A DNA stretch of 64,000 bases from Janthinobacterium sp. BJB426 (GCF_002735705.1 NZ_PDZL01000002.1:434001-498000); one strand, 5' to 3'; shown: positions 7,958 through 17,137, counted from the first letter of the stretch. Numbers and translations are program-made. The notes: generated by a model from the sequence alone, not told the origin.

Positions 7958-9355
7958 GTGAGCTTATTTAGAACCAAGAATTTGGATGACATGATTGCCC
8001 ACAGCAAGAAGCCAGGAGGACTGGCCAAGGTGCTGGGGCCCTTCGACCTTGTCCTCATGGGCATTGGCGCCATCGTCGGCACGGGCATTTTCGTGCTCAC
8101 CGGCACGGGCGCGCTGACGGCCGGCCCCGCCCTGTCGCTGTCATTTGTCGTGGCGGCCGTCGCCTGCTGCTTCGCCGCCCTGTGCTACGCGGAATTCGCT
8201 TCCACCGTGCCCGTGGCAGGCTCCATCTACACGTACAGCTATGCCACCCTGGGCGAGCTGGCCGCCTGGATGATAGGCTGGGACTTGCTGCTCGAATACG
8301 GCCTGGCCGCTGCCGCCGTCTCCGTCGGCTGGTCCGGCTATTTCCAGTCGCTGCTGTCGGGCTTTGGCATCGCCCTGCCCGTGGCCCTGACTGCCGCACC
8401 GGGTGCCCTGCCCGGCGTGACCACCTTCATCAATCTGCCGGCCCTCGTCATCATGCTGCTTCTCACCGCCATGCTGGGCTGGGGCGTGCGCGAATCGGCG
8501 CGCCTGAACAACATCATGGTGGCCATCAAGGTGGGCGTGGTATTGCTGTTCATCATCTTCGGCGCGCGCCACGTGCAGCCAGCCAACTGGCAGCCCTACA
8601 TGCCTTTCGGCTACCACGGCATGCTGAGCGCCGCCGCCCTCGTCTTCTTCGCCTTCATCGGCTTTGACGCCGTCACCTCGGCCGCCGAGGAAGTCAAGAA
8701 GCCGTCGCGCGACCTGCCGATCGGCATCATAGGATCCTTGGCCGTGTGCGCCGTGCTGTACGTGGTCGTCTCGGCCATCATGACGGGCATCGTGCCGTAC
8801 CAGAAATTCCTCGGCGTCGACCATCCCGTCTCGCTGGCCCTGCAATATGCGGGCGAAAACTGGATCGCCGGCTTCGTCGACCTGGGCGCCATCCTCGGCA
8901 TGACCACCGTGATCCTCGTGATGGCCTTCGGCCAGACGCGCATCATCTTCGCCATGTCGCGCGACGGCTTGCTGCCCAAGCGCCTGTCGACCGTGCACCC
9001 GCGCTTCCACACGCCGTTCTTCGCCACCTGGCTGGTCGGCATCGTCTTCGGCCTGATCGCCGCCGTGATCCCGCTCAACATCCTCGCCGAACTGATCAAC
9101 ATTGGTACTTTGGCCGCCTTCACCATGGTGTCGATTGCCGTGGTGGTGCTGCGCAAGAAGCGCCCGGACCTGCCACGCGCCTTCCGCTGCCCCGGCGTGC
9201 CGTACGTGCCGGCGCTGGCCGTGATCCTGTGCGTGGGCCTGATGACCTTCCTCAGCTGGGTCACCTGGGTGGCCTTTACCATCTGGCTGGTGATCGGCCT
9301 GGTCATCTACTTCGGCTACGCGCGCCGCCGTTCGCTGCTGCATCCGCAACAGTAA
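7958..9355 (+). CDS. APC-superfamily amino acid permease (cationic amino acid transporter-like)
   Basis: A 465-residue inner-membrane protein with about 12-13 transmembrane segments. The first helix carries GIGAIVGTGIFVLTGTGA, the APC substrate-binding signature. SYATLGELAAWMIGWDLLLEY and FAFIGFDAVTSAAEEVKKPSRDLP are typical of the CAT/YfnA-like branch, which exchanges or imports amino acids such as lysine, arginine or small neutral residues. The start is a GTG at 7958, chosen because AGGAG lies 5 bp upstream (7948-7952) and the family N-terminus (RTKNLDDMI) follows directly. It stands as a single gene with terminators on both sides. The exact substrate cannot be told from sequence alone. Confidence 0.88.
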   Translation: MSLFRTKNLDDMIAHSKKPGGLAKVLGPFDLVLMGIGAIVGTGIFVLTGTGALTAGPALSLSFVVAAVACCFAALCYAEFASTVPVAGSIYTYSYATLGELAAWMIGWDLLLEYGLAAAAVSVGWSGYFQSLLSGFGIALPVALTAAPGALPGVTTFINLPALVIMLLLTAMLGWGVRESARLNNIMVAIKVGVVLLFIIFGARHVQPANWQPYMPFGYHGMLSAAALVFFAFIGFDAVTSAAEEVKKPSRDLPIGIIGSLAVCAVLYVVVSAIMTGIVPYQKFLGVDHPVSLALQYAGENWIAGFVDLGAILGMTTVILVMAFGQTRIIFAMSRDGLLPKRLSTVHPRFHTPFFATWLVGIVFGLIAAVIPLNILAELINIGTLAAFTMVSIAVVVLRKKRPDLPRAFRCPGVPYVPALAVILCVGLMTFLSWVTWVAFTIWLVIGLVIYFGYARRRSLLHPQQ

Positions 9356-9363
9356 AAAGTCCC

Positions 9364-9390
9364 CGGCAGCGACATATCCTGTCGCTGCCG
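9364..9390 (+). terminator. Hairpin after the amino acid permease gene
   Basis: An 11-bp perfect stem, CGGCAGCGACA (9364-9374) and TGTCGCTGCCG (9380-9390), with a 5-base loop follows the stop codon by 8 bp. There is no T tract after it (CAGTTAAG), so termination may be weak or the hairpin may protect the 3' end. Confidence 0.65.
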
Positions 9391-9432
9391 CAGTTAAGAT
9401 GGCGGTCTCGCAACCACCGCAGGCCGCCATCC

Positions 9433-10719
9433 ATGCAACGTTCCCCCGACCTCATCGCACAACTGGACCAGAGCACGGACCAGCTCAAACGCGCGCGCCT
9501 GCGCAACATGCAGTGGCTGGCGGCCGGCTTGCTGCTGCTGGCCGCACTGGTCTTCGCCGTGGCCCGCTCGCAACGGGGCGGCCACCCCGCCTGGGGCTAT
9601 GTGGAGGCATTCGCCGAAGCGTCCATGGTGGGGGCGATCGCCGACTGGTTCGCCGTCGTGGCCCTGTTCCGCCACCCTTTGGGCATCCCCCTGTGGCATA
9701 CGGCCATCATCCCGAACAGCAAGGCGGACATCGGCCGCAGCCTGGGCGCCTTCGTGGAAAATCATTTCATTACCGAGCAAGGCATCGCCGAGCGCATCGC
9801 GCAAGCCGATCCCGCCGCGCGCCTGGGCGCCTGGCTCAGTGACGAGGTCCACGCGCAGCAGCTGGGCATGGCCAGCGCCAGTGTTGCCAGACAGCTGCTG
9901 GCGATGGCCGACCACGACAAACTGGGACGCCTGCTGCGTGTACAGGCCAGCAGCTACCTGGGCCAGCTGAATCTGTCGGACGTGGCGGCCGACTGCATCG
10001 ATGCGCTGATCGCCGACGGCAAGCCGCAGGAACTGCAGGACTTCATGCTCGACCGCAGCGCCGCCTACCTGGACGACGAGGCGCACCATGCCGCCATCGG
10101 CGATTTCGTGCTGGGCGCCTTCCAGATCGAGAACGCGCTGGTGAAAAAGGCCGTGAAAGCATATGAACCGCGCATGATCGCCTCGCTGCAAAAATTCGCC
10201 CTCGCCGTGCGCCTCGATCCAGACCACCCGCTGCGTCAGCGCATCGCCGGCTGGATCGCCGACAGCGCCCTGCACCTGAAGGCCGACCCGCAATGGCAAG
10301 AGACGGTGCGCCGCTACCAGTTGCAGCTGATCGCCAGCGATACGGTGCAAGCCATGCTGGGCGACGTCTGGAAGCACCTCAGCACGCGCCTGCTGACCGA
10401 CCTGCACGCGGACCAGCCCTTGCTGGCGCAAGCCATCGCCAGCCTGGCACGCAACACGGGCAAGGTGCTGGAAACGGACAAAGCTGCGCGGGCATGGCTG
10501 AACGACGCCATCGTCGCCGGCAGCGGCTCGCTGGTGCGCCGCTACCGGGGGGAGGTGGGCGCCTTCATCGCCGCCCGCCTGGACTTGTGGAGCAAGGATG
10601 AAATGAGCGAGCGCATCGAACTGGCCATCGGGCGAGACCTGCAATTCATCCGCATCAACGGCACCATCGTGGGCGGCCTTGCCGGCTTGCTGATTTACGC
10701 CGCCAGCCACGCGTTTTAA
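9433..10719 (+). CDS. DUF445 family membrane protein (YjiN-like)
   Basis: This 428-residue protein matches the DUF445 family. One transmembrane helix lies at about residues 29-48, the conserved family segment FAEASMVGAIADWFAVVALFR follows at about 61-81 (only part quoted here as key residues ADWFAVVALFRHP), then a long mostly helical soluble region and a final hydrophobic segment (GTIVGGLAGLLIYA) at the C-terminus. The AD-WFAV-LFRxPLG motif is the family hallmark. Molecular function is not known. The ATG at 9433 is supported by the family N-terminus; frame upstream is open but runs through the permease gene. It stands alone and converges on the LLM oxidoreductase gene 17 bp downstream. Confidence 0.85.
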   Translation: MQRSPDLIAQLDQSTDQLKRARLRNMQWLAAGLLLLAALVFAVARSQRGGHPAWGYVEAFAEASMVGAIADWFAVVALFRHPLGIPLWHTAIIPNSKADIGRSLGAFVENHFITEQGIAERIAQADPAARLGAWLSDEVHAQQLGMASASVARQLLAMADHDKLGRLLRVQASSYLGQLNLSDVAADCIDALIADGKPQELQDFMLDRSAAYLDDEAHHAAIGDFVLGAFQIENALVKKAVKAYEPRMIASLQKFALAVRLDPDHPLRQRIAGWIADSALHLKADPQWQETVRRYQLQLIASDTVQAMLGDVWKHLSTRLLTDLHADQPLLAQAIASLARNTGKVLETDKAARAWLNDAIVAGSGSLVRRYRGEVGAFIAARLDLWSKDEMSERIELAIGRDLQFIRINGTIVGGLAGLLIYAASHAF

Positions 10720-10736
10720 GCGCGTTAATCTCCCCT

Positions 10737-11759
10737 TCACCAGCGCGGCACGGCGCTGGGCGGCACCGCATGCGAAGGAAAATGCGGCAGCACTTCCTCG
10801 GCCAATTCCTGCAGCACCTCCGCAGCCGGGCGCTGGCCATGCTGGATGCCCAGCGCCGCATGGTTGACGCCTGCTTCGCGCCATTCACCGAGCAAGTCGA
10901 TCAAGCCCTTGCGCCCCGTGCGCAGCACATAGCCGCTGCGCACAGGCGTGCGCGGGTAATCGGGGTCGTCCACCAGATCCAGCCACTCATTGCACATATG
11001 CGGGCGAAAGCCGCCATCCGGTATGCACTGGCGCCAGGCGCGGATCTTTTCCGCCAGGCGGCGCGGCCCGTCCCGCGTATCCGTCGCTTCCGGATACGTC
11101 AGCCAGCCGTCCGCGTGGCGCCCTATCCACTCCAGCGCCTGGCCCGACGAGCTGGTGACGACCAGGGGAATGCTGCCCGCCACGGGCTTGGGCAGCAGTT
11201 CGAGGCCCTCGATGCTGCCCAGCGGGCCTTTGACACTGGCGGGGCCGGCGCGCAGTAACTGGCGAAACATATGCACGGCCTGCGCATAACGCTCGCCGCG
11301 CGTGGCGTACGGCACGCCATACGCGGGAAACTCGCTGGCGCGGTCGCCCGACGCCGTGCCCAGCACCAGGCGCCCGCCCGACAATTGGTCGATGCTGGCG
11401 GCCGCCTTGGCCAGGTCGATGGGGTGGCGCAGGGTAAAGATGGCGCTGCCCGTGGCCAGAGCCAGCGAGTCCGTGCGCGCCGCCAGATACGCCAGGTAGG
11501 TCCACGGGTCGAACAGCTGGCCCGCGTCGCCGAAGCGCGGGTCGAACAGGGGAATGTCGCGCACCCAGGCGGCGGCAAAGCCTTGCCTGTCCATGGCGGC
11601 GACCAGCTCGGCCTGGCCGACCAGCGCCTGCATGTCGCCCTGGTAAAAGCGCAGGGGCAGATAAATGCCGAGGGTGAGCGCGCCGGGCGCGAACATGCGG
11701 CGGTAGCCGGCATGGTGGGAAAACGCGTGCGAGGACGCGCCACTGGTATCGATCGTCAT
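10737..11759 (-). CDS. LLM-class (luciferase-like) flavin-dependent oxidoreductase
   Basis: The 340-residue protein is a bacterial luciferase-like TIM-barrel oxidoreductase, expected to use reduced FMN or F420-like flavin. It has GIYLPLRFY near the start, FAAAWVRDIPLFDPRFGDAGQ, YLAARTDSLALATGSAIF, HPIDLAKAAASIDQLSGGRL and LGTASGDRASEFPAYG, all characteristic of this class. Length fits single-domain members. It is the last gene of a three-gene operon with the GST (18-bp gap) and the DHA2 exporter, divergent from a LysR regulator. That setting suggests detoxification or modification of an electrophilic or xenobiotic compound; the substrate is unknown. Confidence 0.85.
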   Translation of the reverse strand: MTIDTSGASSHAFSHHAGYRRMFAPGALTLGIYLPLRFYQGDMQALVGQAELVAAMDRQGFAAAWVRDIPLFDPRFGDAGQLFDPWTYLAYLAARTDSLALATGSAIFTLRHPIDLAKAAASIDQLSGGRLVLGTASGDRASEFPAYGVPYATRGERYAQAVHMFRQLLRAGPASVKGPLGSIEGLELLPKPVAGSIPLVVTSSSGQALEWIGRHADGWLTYPEATDTRDGPRRLAEKIRAWRQCIPDGGFRPHMCNEWLDLVDDPDYPRTPVRSGYVLRTGRKGLIDLLGEWREAGVNHAALGIQHGQRPAAEVLQELAEEVLPHFPSHAVPPSAVPRW

Positions 11760-11777
11760 ATTGTTCCTTGAAGTTGC

Positions 11778-12401
11778 TCAGGCGCCCGTGGCGGGCGCGG
11801 GCAGCGTGATGCCCAGCTGGACGGCCGGACGTGCCGCCACGCGGGCGTACCAGGCGCCCACGAGGGGCCATTCATCGAGCTTGAAGCCGACCAGGTCGGC
11901 GATATGCAGCCAGCCAAAGCTGGCGATGTCGGCGATGGAATAAGCGTCGCCGGCCAGGTAGGCGTAGTTCGCCAGGCGCCCATCCATGGTGGCCAGCGCG
12001 GCGTCGCACAGCTGGCGAAAGTGCGCCGTGGCGGCCGCATTCGCGCCTCTGCCTGCGATCTCGAAATGCACGCGCTGGCCCAGCATCGGCCCCATGCTGG
12101 CCGCGTGGAATTGCAGCCAGGTGATGGCGGCCCAGCGCTGCGCGGGAGCCTTCGGCAGCAGCCGCCCCGTCTTCTCGGCCAGGTACAGCAGGATGGCGGC
12201 CGATTCAAACACGGTGATGCCCGTGTCGTGGTCGACCAGCACCGGAATGCGCCCGTGCGGATTGAGGGCCAGGAAAGCGGGCAAGCGGTGTTCGCCCTCG
12301 TCGATGCGCACTTGGCGCAACTGATAGGGCAAGCCCAGTTCGGCCAGCGCGATGGTGGCTTTGAAACCGTTGGGCGAGCTGTCAGTGTAGAGTTCCATCA
12401 T
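11778..12401 (-). CDS. Glutathione S-transferase family protein
   Basis: A 207-residue cytosolic GST. The N-terminal thioredoxin-like domain (about 1-80) has LYTDSSPNGFKATIAL with the usual active-site Ser/Asn region, then NPHGRIPVLVD with the conserved cis-proline and FESAAILLYLAEK, the glutathione gamma-glutamyl-binding ESxAI motif. The alpha-helical C-terminal domain contains YLAGDAYSIADIASFGWL, the conserved N-capping box. It conjugates glutathione or reduces disulfides. The start at 12401 makes an ATGA overlap with the exporter stop codon, so the pair is probably translationally coupled; a second in-frame ATG lies at 12398. Confidence 0.88.
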   Translation of the reverse strand: MMELYTDSSPNGFKATIALAELGLPYQLRQVRIDEGEHRLPAFLALNPHGRIPVLVDHDTGITVFESAAILLYLAEKTGRLLPKAPAQRWAAITWLQFHAASMGPMLGQRVHFEIAGRGANAAATAHFRQLCDAALATMDGRLANYAYLAGDAYSIADIASFGWLHIADLVGFKLDEWPLVGAWYARVAARPAVQLGITLPAPATGA

Positions 12402-13801
12402 GGCGCCGCCTCCTGGCGCGCAGCCTTGCCGGGCAGGATGGCGATGGCGCACGCCAGGCCCGCCGCCACCAGACAGGCGGAAACGAGGATGGCGCTGCTG
12501 TAGCCTTGCGCGGCCGTGCCGCCGCCGGCAAGCACGGCGATGCTGACCGCCACGCCCACGGCCAGGCCAACGGCCGAGCCGACTTCCTGCGTGGTCGTCA
12601 GCATGCCGCCGGCCAGGCCATGGTCCGCTTCCGGCACGCCATCGATGCCGGCCACGGTCCAGGCGGGAAACGCCAGGCCATAGCCGATGCCGGCCAGTAC
12701 GGTGCCAGGCAGGATGGAGACGGCCCACGACGCCAGCGTGGCCAGCGACGCGCCCAGCATGGCCAGGCCGCCGATGAACAGCAGCATGCCGCCGACGATG
12801 ACGGGCTTGGTGCCGCAGCGGGCGATCAGTGCCGGCCCGGCCCACGCGCTGGCCAGGGTAAAGGCGACGGCCATCGGCAACAGTCCCAGTCCCGTGCGCG
12901 TGGCGGAAAACGCCAGCACTTCCTGCATGGCCAGCGCCACGACGACAAAGGTGGGGCCCAGGGCCGTATTGGCCAGCAGGGAGACGATATTCGCGCCGCC
13001 CGTGGAGCGGCGCCGGAAGACGGCCAGCGGCATCAGCGGCGCTGCCACGCGTCCCTCCACCCACACGAACAGGGCCAACAAGGCCAGCGCCAGCGCGATC
13101 AGGGCAAAGGTGAACGGATGCGCCAGTCCCACATGCTCGCTATTGGCAAAGGCAAACACCAGCGTCGCCGCGCCCGACGCCACCAGCAGCGCGCCCCAAA
13201 CGTCGAGCGTGCCGGCAGCCGCAGCGGTATCCGCATCGGGTCGCCCCAGTGGCAAGGCCGGCGACAGGGCCAGCACCAGCAAGCCGACGGGCACATTGAT
13301 CCACAGCACCCAGCGCCAGCCCAGCAGGTCCGTGATGAAGCCGCCCAGGATCAGGCCCGCGACAAAGCCGCTGGCCGCCACGGCCGTCCAGGCACCGAGC
13401 GCCCGGTTGCGCCGGGCCGGTTCGGGAAACACGGCCAGCAGCAGCGAGAACGCAGCCGGCGAAAACATGGCGGCGCCAAAGCCCTGCAGCGCGCGCGTGG
13501 CCACCAACATGGCCGGGCTATGCGAAAAGCCGCCCGCCAGGGAAGCGGCCGTAAACAGCAGCAACCCCGTGACGAAGACGCGGCGGCGGCCAAACAGGTC
13601 GGCCGCGCGCCCGCCCAGCAGCAGGAAGCCGGCGATGGCCACGCCATACGCATTGATCACCCACTGCAGGCCGCCGGGCGTAAAGCCCAGGCTGTGCTGA
13701 ATTTGCGGCAAGGGGATCATGGTGATGGAAAAATCGAGCAAGGCAACGAATTGCGTGGTGCATAGCAGGATCAGGCAAATTTGCCGATGTGAAAGTAGCA
13801 T
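12398..13801 (-). CDS. DHA2-family MFS drug exporter (14 transmembrane type)
   Basis: The 467-residue inner-membrane protein belongs to the EmrB/QacA (DHA2) drug:proton antiporters. Evidence is LLDFSITMIPLPQI in helix 1, WVINAYGVAIAGFLLLGGRAADLFGRR (motif A, shown by GGRAADLFGRR), RALQGFGAAMFSPAA and WRWVLWINVPVGL, followed by about 14 hydrophobic segments. It would export hydrophobic toxic compounds using the proton gradient. First gene of the exporter-GST-oxidoreductase operon, divergently transcribed from the LysR gene at 13925 across a 123-bp control region. Confidence 0.88.
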   Translation of the reverse strand: MLLSHRQICLILLCTTQFVALLDFSITMIPLPQIQHSLGFTPGGLQWVINAYGVAIAGFLLLGGRAADLFGRRRVFVTGLLLFTAASLAGGFSHSPAMLVATRALQGFGAAMFSPAAFSLLLAVFPEPARRNRALGAWTAVAASGFVAGLILGGFITDLLGWRWVLWINVPVGLLVLALSPALPLGRPDADTAAAAGTLDVWGALLVASGAATLVFAFANSEHVGLAHPFTFALIALALALLALFVWVEGRVAAPLMPLAVFRRRSTGGANIVSLLANTALGPTFVVVALAMQEVLAFSATRTGLGLLPMAVAFTLASAWAGPALIARCGTKPVIVGGMLLFIGGLAMLGASLATLASWAVSILPGTVLAGIGYGLAFPAWTVAGIDGVPEADHGLAGGMLTTTQEVGSAVGLAVGVAVSIAVLAGGGTAAQGYSSAILVSACLVAAGLACAIAILPGKAARQEAAP

Positions 13802-13810
13802 GGATATCCT

Positions 13811-13926
13811 ATCGATATAGTTTTACTCGACGTCAAAAGAACGCCGTATGCCCCTATAATGCGTTCTCCAAGAGCGAAACAGAAACGATGATTTTTCGCG
13901 CTTAACTATAGAAAAACTATATCGAT
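13811..13926. promoter_or_regulatory. Divergent control region with a perfect 14-bp inverted repeat
   Basis: ATCGATATAGTTTT at 13811-13824 is repeated as its exact reverse complement AAAACTATATCGAT at 13913-13926. One arm lies just inside the upstream side of the exporter gene (start 13801) and the other overlaps the ATG of the LysR gene (13925). A further AACTATAG lies at 13904-13911. The symmetry about the two start codons suggests paired binding sites for the LysR protein, or matched operators controlling both directions. A TATAAT at 13855-13860 region (CCCCTATAATGCG) is a good -10 candidate for the LysR gene. Confidence 0.6.
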
Positions 13927-14827
13927 GAAACATCCTTTACCGCTCCAGGCGCTGCGCGCCTTTGTCGAAGTGGGCCAGCGCGGCAGCATCAAGGCGGCCG
14001 CCGAGGCGCTGCACGTGACGTCGGGCGCCGTCAGCCAGCAAATCCGCCTGCTCGAAGATCGGGTCGGCATGCCCCTGTTTACGCGCGAACGCCAGGGCTT
14101 GCGCCTGACCGAGGCGGGCGCCAGGGTCCACCCCGCCCTGCTGGGCGCCTTCGCGCAGATTGCCGGCGCCAGCCAGGCGCTGGAAGACATGGGCGCCCGC
14201 CAGACGCTGACCGTCAGCACGGTCGCCACCTTTGCCGCCGCATGGCTGGTGCCGAGGCTGGGCCACTTCAACCAGCGCCATCCGCAGATCGAGGTGCGCG
14301 TGGAAGCGACGTCGGCGCTGGTCGACCTGCGCCGCGACCGGGTCGACGTGGCCTTGCGGCACGGCCTGGGCGACTATCCGGGCTTGCAGGTGACGCGATT
14401 GATGGCGCCCGTGCTGGTGCCCGTCGCCAGCCCCGCCCTGATGGCGGGCCAGCCGCCCATCGCCACGCCGGGCGATTGCCTGCGCTACCCGCTGCTGCAC
14501 GATACGGACCGCGCCGACTGGTCCCTGTGGCTGGCCGCGCATGGCGCGCCGGACGACAGCGAGGATGCGGCGCGGGCGCTGCGCGGCTCGGCCTTCGAAG
14601 ATGATTTTCTGTTGATACGCGCGGCCGAAGCGGGCCAGGGCCTGGCTCTGGTGCCGCAGCTGTACGCGCAGGAGGAGATCGCCGCCGGGCGCCTGGTGCA
14701 AGTGCTGGACTTGCCCTGGCCCGCGCGCTTTGCCTACTACCTGGTAGCGCGGCCCGACGCGGCCACGCGCCCCGCCGTGCAGGCATTCATGACCTGGATC
14801 TGCGAGGAAGCGCAGGAAGCGCGCTAG
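13925..14827 (+). CDS. LysR-family transcriptional regulator (GcvA-like)
   Basis: This 300-residue regulator has the LysR winged helix-turn-helix at about residues 5-64 (LQALRAFVEVGQRGSIKAAAEALHVT region, key residues SIKAAAEALHVTSGAVSQQI) and a periplasmic-binding-protein-like effector domain from about residue 92 (TVSTVATFAAAWLVPRL). The second half, with VDVALRHGLGDYPGL and FEDDFLLIRAAEAGQGLALVP, is typical of the GcvA/AmpR subgroup. It is divergent from the exporter-GST-oxidoreductase operon and probably regulates it. Its final 4 bases overlap the end of a small convergent gene. Confidence 0.9.
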   Translation: MKHPLPLQALRAFVEVGQRGSIKAAAEALHVTSGAVSQQIRLLEDRVGMPLFTRERQGLRLTEAGARVHPALLGAFAQIAGASQALEDMGARQTLTVSTVATFAAAWLVPRLGHFNQRHPQIEVRVEATSALVDLRRDRVDVALRHGLGDYPGLQVTRLMAPVLVPVASPALMAGQPPIATPGDCLRYPLLHDTDRADWSLWLAAHGAPDDSEDAARALRGSAFEDDFLLIRAAEAGQGLALVPQLYAQEEIAAGRLVQVLDLPWPARFAYYLVARPDAATRPAVQAFMTWICEEAQEAR

Positions 14828-15063
14828 AACACATGGCCGTCGGCCGCGCACGACACCACGCCGCACATGGTGGTAAACAGCACCGGCACGCCGGCGCGTC
14901 CCGTGGCGATGCAGGCTGCGGCCGGCACCACGGCCAGCAACAGGGCCAGGTAGCCAAGCGCCTTCAGGCGCCGCCCGGACGAACGACGCACGCCCCCGGC
15001 TGCCTCGCGTAAATAGCCTCTGGCCGCCTCTTCGCTGCCGCTTGCCGACATTTTCGTATGCAT
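14824..15063 (-). CDS. Small predicted membrane protein, function unknown
   Basis: A 79-residue product starting MHTKMSASGSEE. The start at 15063 is chosen because GGAGGA (complement of 15071-15076) sits 7 bases upstream, an ideal ribosome-binding position; ATGs further upstream are too close to it. A basic segment (VRRSSGRRLK) precedes one hydrophobic helix (ALGYLALLLAVVPAAACIA), suggesting a single-pass inner-membrane protein with the N-terminus inside. Two cysteines follow near the end. No family was recognised. It ends against the LysR stop codon (4-bp overlap, convergent). It may be real because of the strong ribosome site, but coding evidence is limited. Confidence 0.45.
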   Translation of the reverse strand: MHTKMSASGSEEAARGYLREAAGGVRRSSGRRLKALGYLALLLAVVPAAACIATGRAGVPVLFTTMCGVVSCAADGHVF

Positions 15064-15268
15064 GTCCATCTCCTCCATCCATAGTGACTGGTCTTGCTTC
15101 ACTGCATTTTGCTACATAAATTTGCCAAATACAATAAATAAATTCATGAATAAATTGCTTTTTCTTCTTTCATCACACAAAACAATGGAATCACAATATT
15201 CGATTAAATCATTTTTATTCGGACTTGCCATCAAGCGGCAAGCCACATGGGCACGCATCCGGCCAAAC

Positions 15269-15317
15269 TTGATGTAGATCATAATTTTTTGAACAAGCTC
15301 TTGCTATCCTGTAAAAA
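15269..15317 (+). promoter_or_regulatory. FNR/ANR-type class II promoter for phaC-uspA
   Basis: TTGATGTAGATCAT at 15269-15282 differs from the FNR consensus TTGATNNNNATCAA at one position. A TATCCT -10 element lies at 15305-15310, which predicts a start site near 15317. The centre of the FNR site (15275.5) is then at about -41.5, the standard position for class II activation by FNR/ANR. The surrounding 15064-15334 region is AT-rich. The PHA synthase ATG follows at 15335. The arrangement is seen directly; oxygen control is inferred. Confidence 0.65.
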
Positions 15318-15334
15318 AATGACTGGAGCCCTGG

Positions 15335-17137
15335 ATGAGCAAGACGCAGCCGAGCAACGCGCAGCACAACGTGGAACATGAGCGCCTGGGTAGCGCCTGG
15401 CAAGGCGTGCCGGCGCCCGGTTATCCGGAAAGCGCACCGGAAGGCGCCACCCTCGACCTGCTGCTGAACGCCTGGCTGGGCAAGTTCACGGGCGGTATTT
15501 CGCCAGCCGCGCTGGGCAACGCGTATGCCGACTGGCTCAGCCACCTGGCGCTGGCGCCATCGAAGCAGCAAACCCTGCTGCAGGAAGCGTGGAAGAAGAT
15601 CGGCCGCTGGCAGCAATATGCATTGCAATCAGCCCTGACTGGCGGCGCCACCGAGCCGTGCATCGCGCCGCTGCCGCAGGACCGGCGTTTCGACGATCCT
15701 GCCTGGCAGCGCTGGCCCTACAACCTCGTCTACCAGGGCTTCCTGCTGCAGCAGCAATGGTGGCACCGCGCCACCACGGGCGTGCGCGGCGTCTCGCCGC
15801 ACCATGAGGATGTCGTCACCTTCACCGTGCGCCAGTGGCTAGACATGCTGGCGCCGTCGAACTTCCTGCTGACCAATCCCGTGGTGCAGCAAGCGACCTT
15901 CGAGAGCGGCGGTGCCAGCCTGGCGCGCGGCATGGCCCATGCGGCTAGCGACTGGCGGCGCGCCGCCATGGGCGCTGGCGTGGCCGGCGAAGCAGCGTTC
16001 AAGGTGGGCGGGAACGTGGCCGTCACGCCGGGCAAGGTGGTCTACCGCAATGACTTGATCGAATTGATACAGTACGCGCCCACGACGGCCAAGGTGCATG
16101 CCACGCCCCTGCTGTTCGTGCCCGCCTGGATCATGAAGTTCTATATTCTCGACCTGTCGCCGCACAATTCGCTGGTGCGCTACCTGGTGGGGCAAGGCCA
16201 CACGGTGTTCATGATTTCCTGGAAAAACCCGCAGGAGGAAGACCGCGAGCTGTCACTGGAAGACTACCGCCAGCTGGGCGTGATGGACGCGCTCGACGCC
16301 GTTGCCCGCCTCACGGGCGCGCCGCAGGTGCACGCGGTGGGCTACTGCCTGGGTGGCACCCTGCTGGCGATCGCCGCCGCGACGATGGCGCGCGACGGCG
16401 ATGCGCGCCTGGCCAGCCTCACCATGCTGGCCTCGCAGGTGGACTTCAAGGAGCCGGGCGAACTGTCGCTGTTCATCGACGACAGCCAGGTCAGCTTCCT
16501 GGAAGCGGCCATGTGGAAGCAGGGCTACCTCGACACGAAGCAGATGGCGGGCGCCTTCCAGCTGCTGCGCTCAAACGACTTGATCTGGTCGCGCCGGTTG
16601 AACCACTATCTGCTGGGACGCGATGAACAGGGCAGCGACCTGATGGCCTGGAACGGCGACGCCACGCGCATGCCCTGCCGCATGCACTCGGAATACCTGC
16701 GCCGTCTGTTCCTGCACAACGACCTGGCCGAAGGCCGCTACCGCACGGCGGGCCGCCACATCGCCCTGCCCGACATCGCTGCTCCCATCTTCGCCGTCGG
16801 CACCCTGACGGATCACGTGGCGCCGTGGCGCTCCGTGTATAAACTGCAGCTGCTGACCGACACGGACGTTACCTTCTTGCTCACCTCGGGCGGCCACAAT
16901 GCGGGCGTCGTTTCGCCGCCGGGCCAGCCGCGCCGCAGCTACCAGCTGGCCACGCACCGCCACGACGCGCCCTACATCGACGCGGACAGCTGGCAGCGCG
17001 ACGTGCCGCACCACGACGGTTCGTGGTGGCCCGCCTGGCAAGCCTGGCTGGCAGAACGCACGGACGCGCAAGTGGCGCCGCCTGCCATGGGGCCCGACCT
17101 GGGCGACGCGCCGGGCAGCTACGTGCTGCAAACCTGA
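15335..17137 (+). CDS. phaC: Class I poly(3-hydroxyalkanoate) synthase
   Basis: The 600-residue enzyme polymerises (R)-3-hydroxyacyl-CoA into polyhydroxyalkanoate on granule surfaces. The N-terminal half carries the PhaC N-domain (FLLTNPVVQQATFESGGASL). The alpha/beta-hydrolase core has the lipase-like box GYCLGGT with nucleophile Cys338, TLTDHVAPW with Asp493 and SGGHNAG with His521, a complete synthase triad. Segments such as LLFVPAWIMKFYILDLSP and FMISWKNP are highly characteristic. Length fits class I (about 590). It follows the FNR-type promoter and is 24 bp from a universal stress gene, which suggests PHA formation or a paralogous synthase tied to low oxygen. No phaA, phaB or phasin gene is nearby. 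Confidence 0.93.
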   Translation: MSKTQPSNAQHNVEHERLGSAWQGVPAPGYPESAPEGATLDLLLNAWLGKFTGGISPAALGNAYADWLSHLALAPSKQQTLLQEAWKKIGRWQQYALQSALTGGATEPCIAPLPQDRRFDDPAWQRWPYNLVYQGFLLQQQWWHRATTGVRGVSPHHEDVVTFTVRQWLDMLAPSNFLLTNPVVQQATFESGGASLARGMAHAASDWRRAAMGAGVAGEAAFKVGGNVAVTPGKVVYRNDLIELIQYAPTTAKVHATPLLFVPAWIMKFYILDLSPHNSLVRYLVGQGHTVFMISWKNPQEEDRELSLEDYRQLGVMDALDAVARLTGAPQVHAVGYCLGGTLLAIAAATMARDGDARLASLTMLASQVDFKEPGELSLFIDDSQVSFLEAAMWKQGYLDTKQMAGAFQLLRSNDLIWSRRLNHYLLGRDEQGSDLMAWNGDATRMPCRMHSEYLRRLFLHNDLAEGRYRTAGRHIALPDIAAPIFAVGTLTDHVAPWRSVYKLQLLTDTDVTFLLTSGGHNAGVVSPPGQPRRSYQLATHRHDAPYIDADSWQRDVPHHDGSWWPAWQAWLAERTDAQVAPPAMGPDLGDAPGSYVLQT

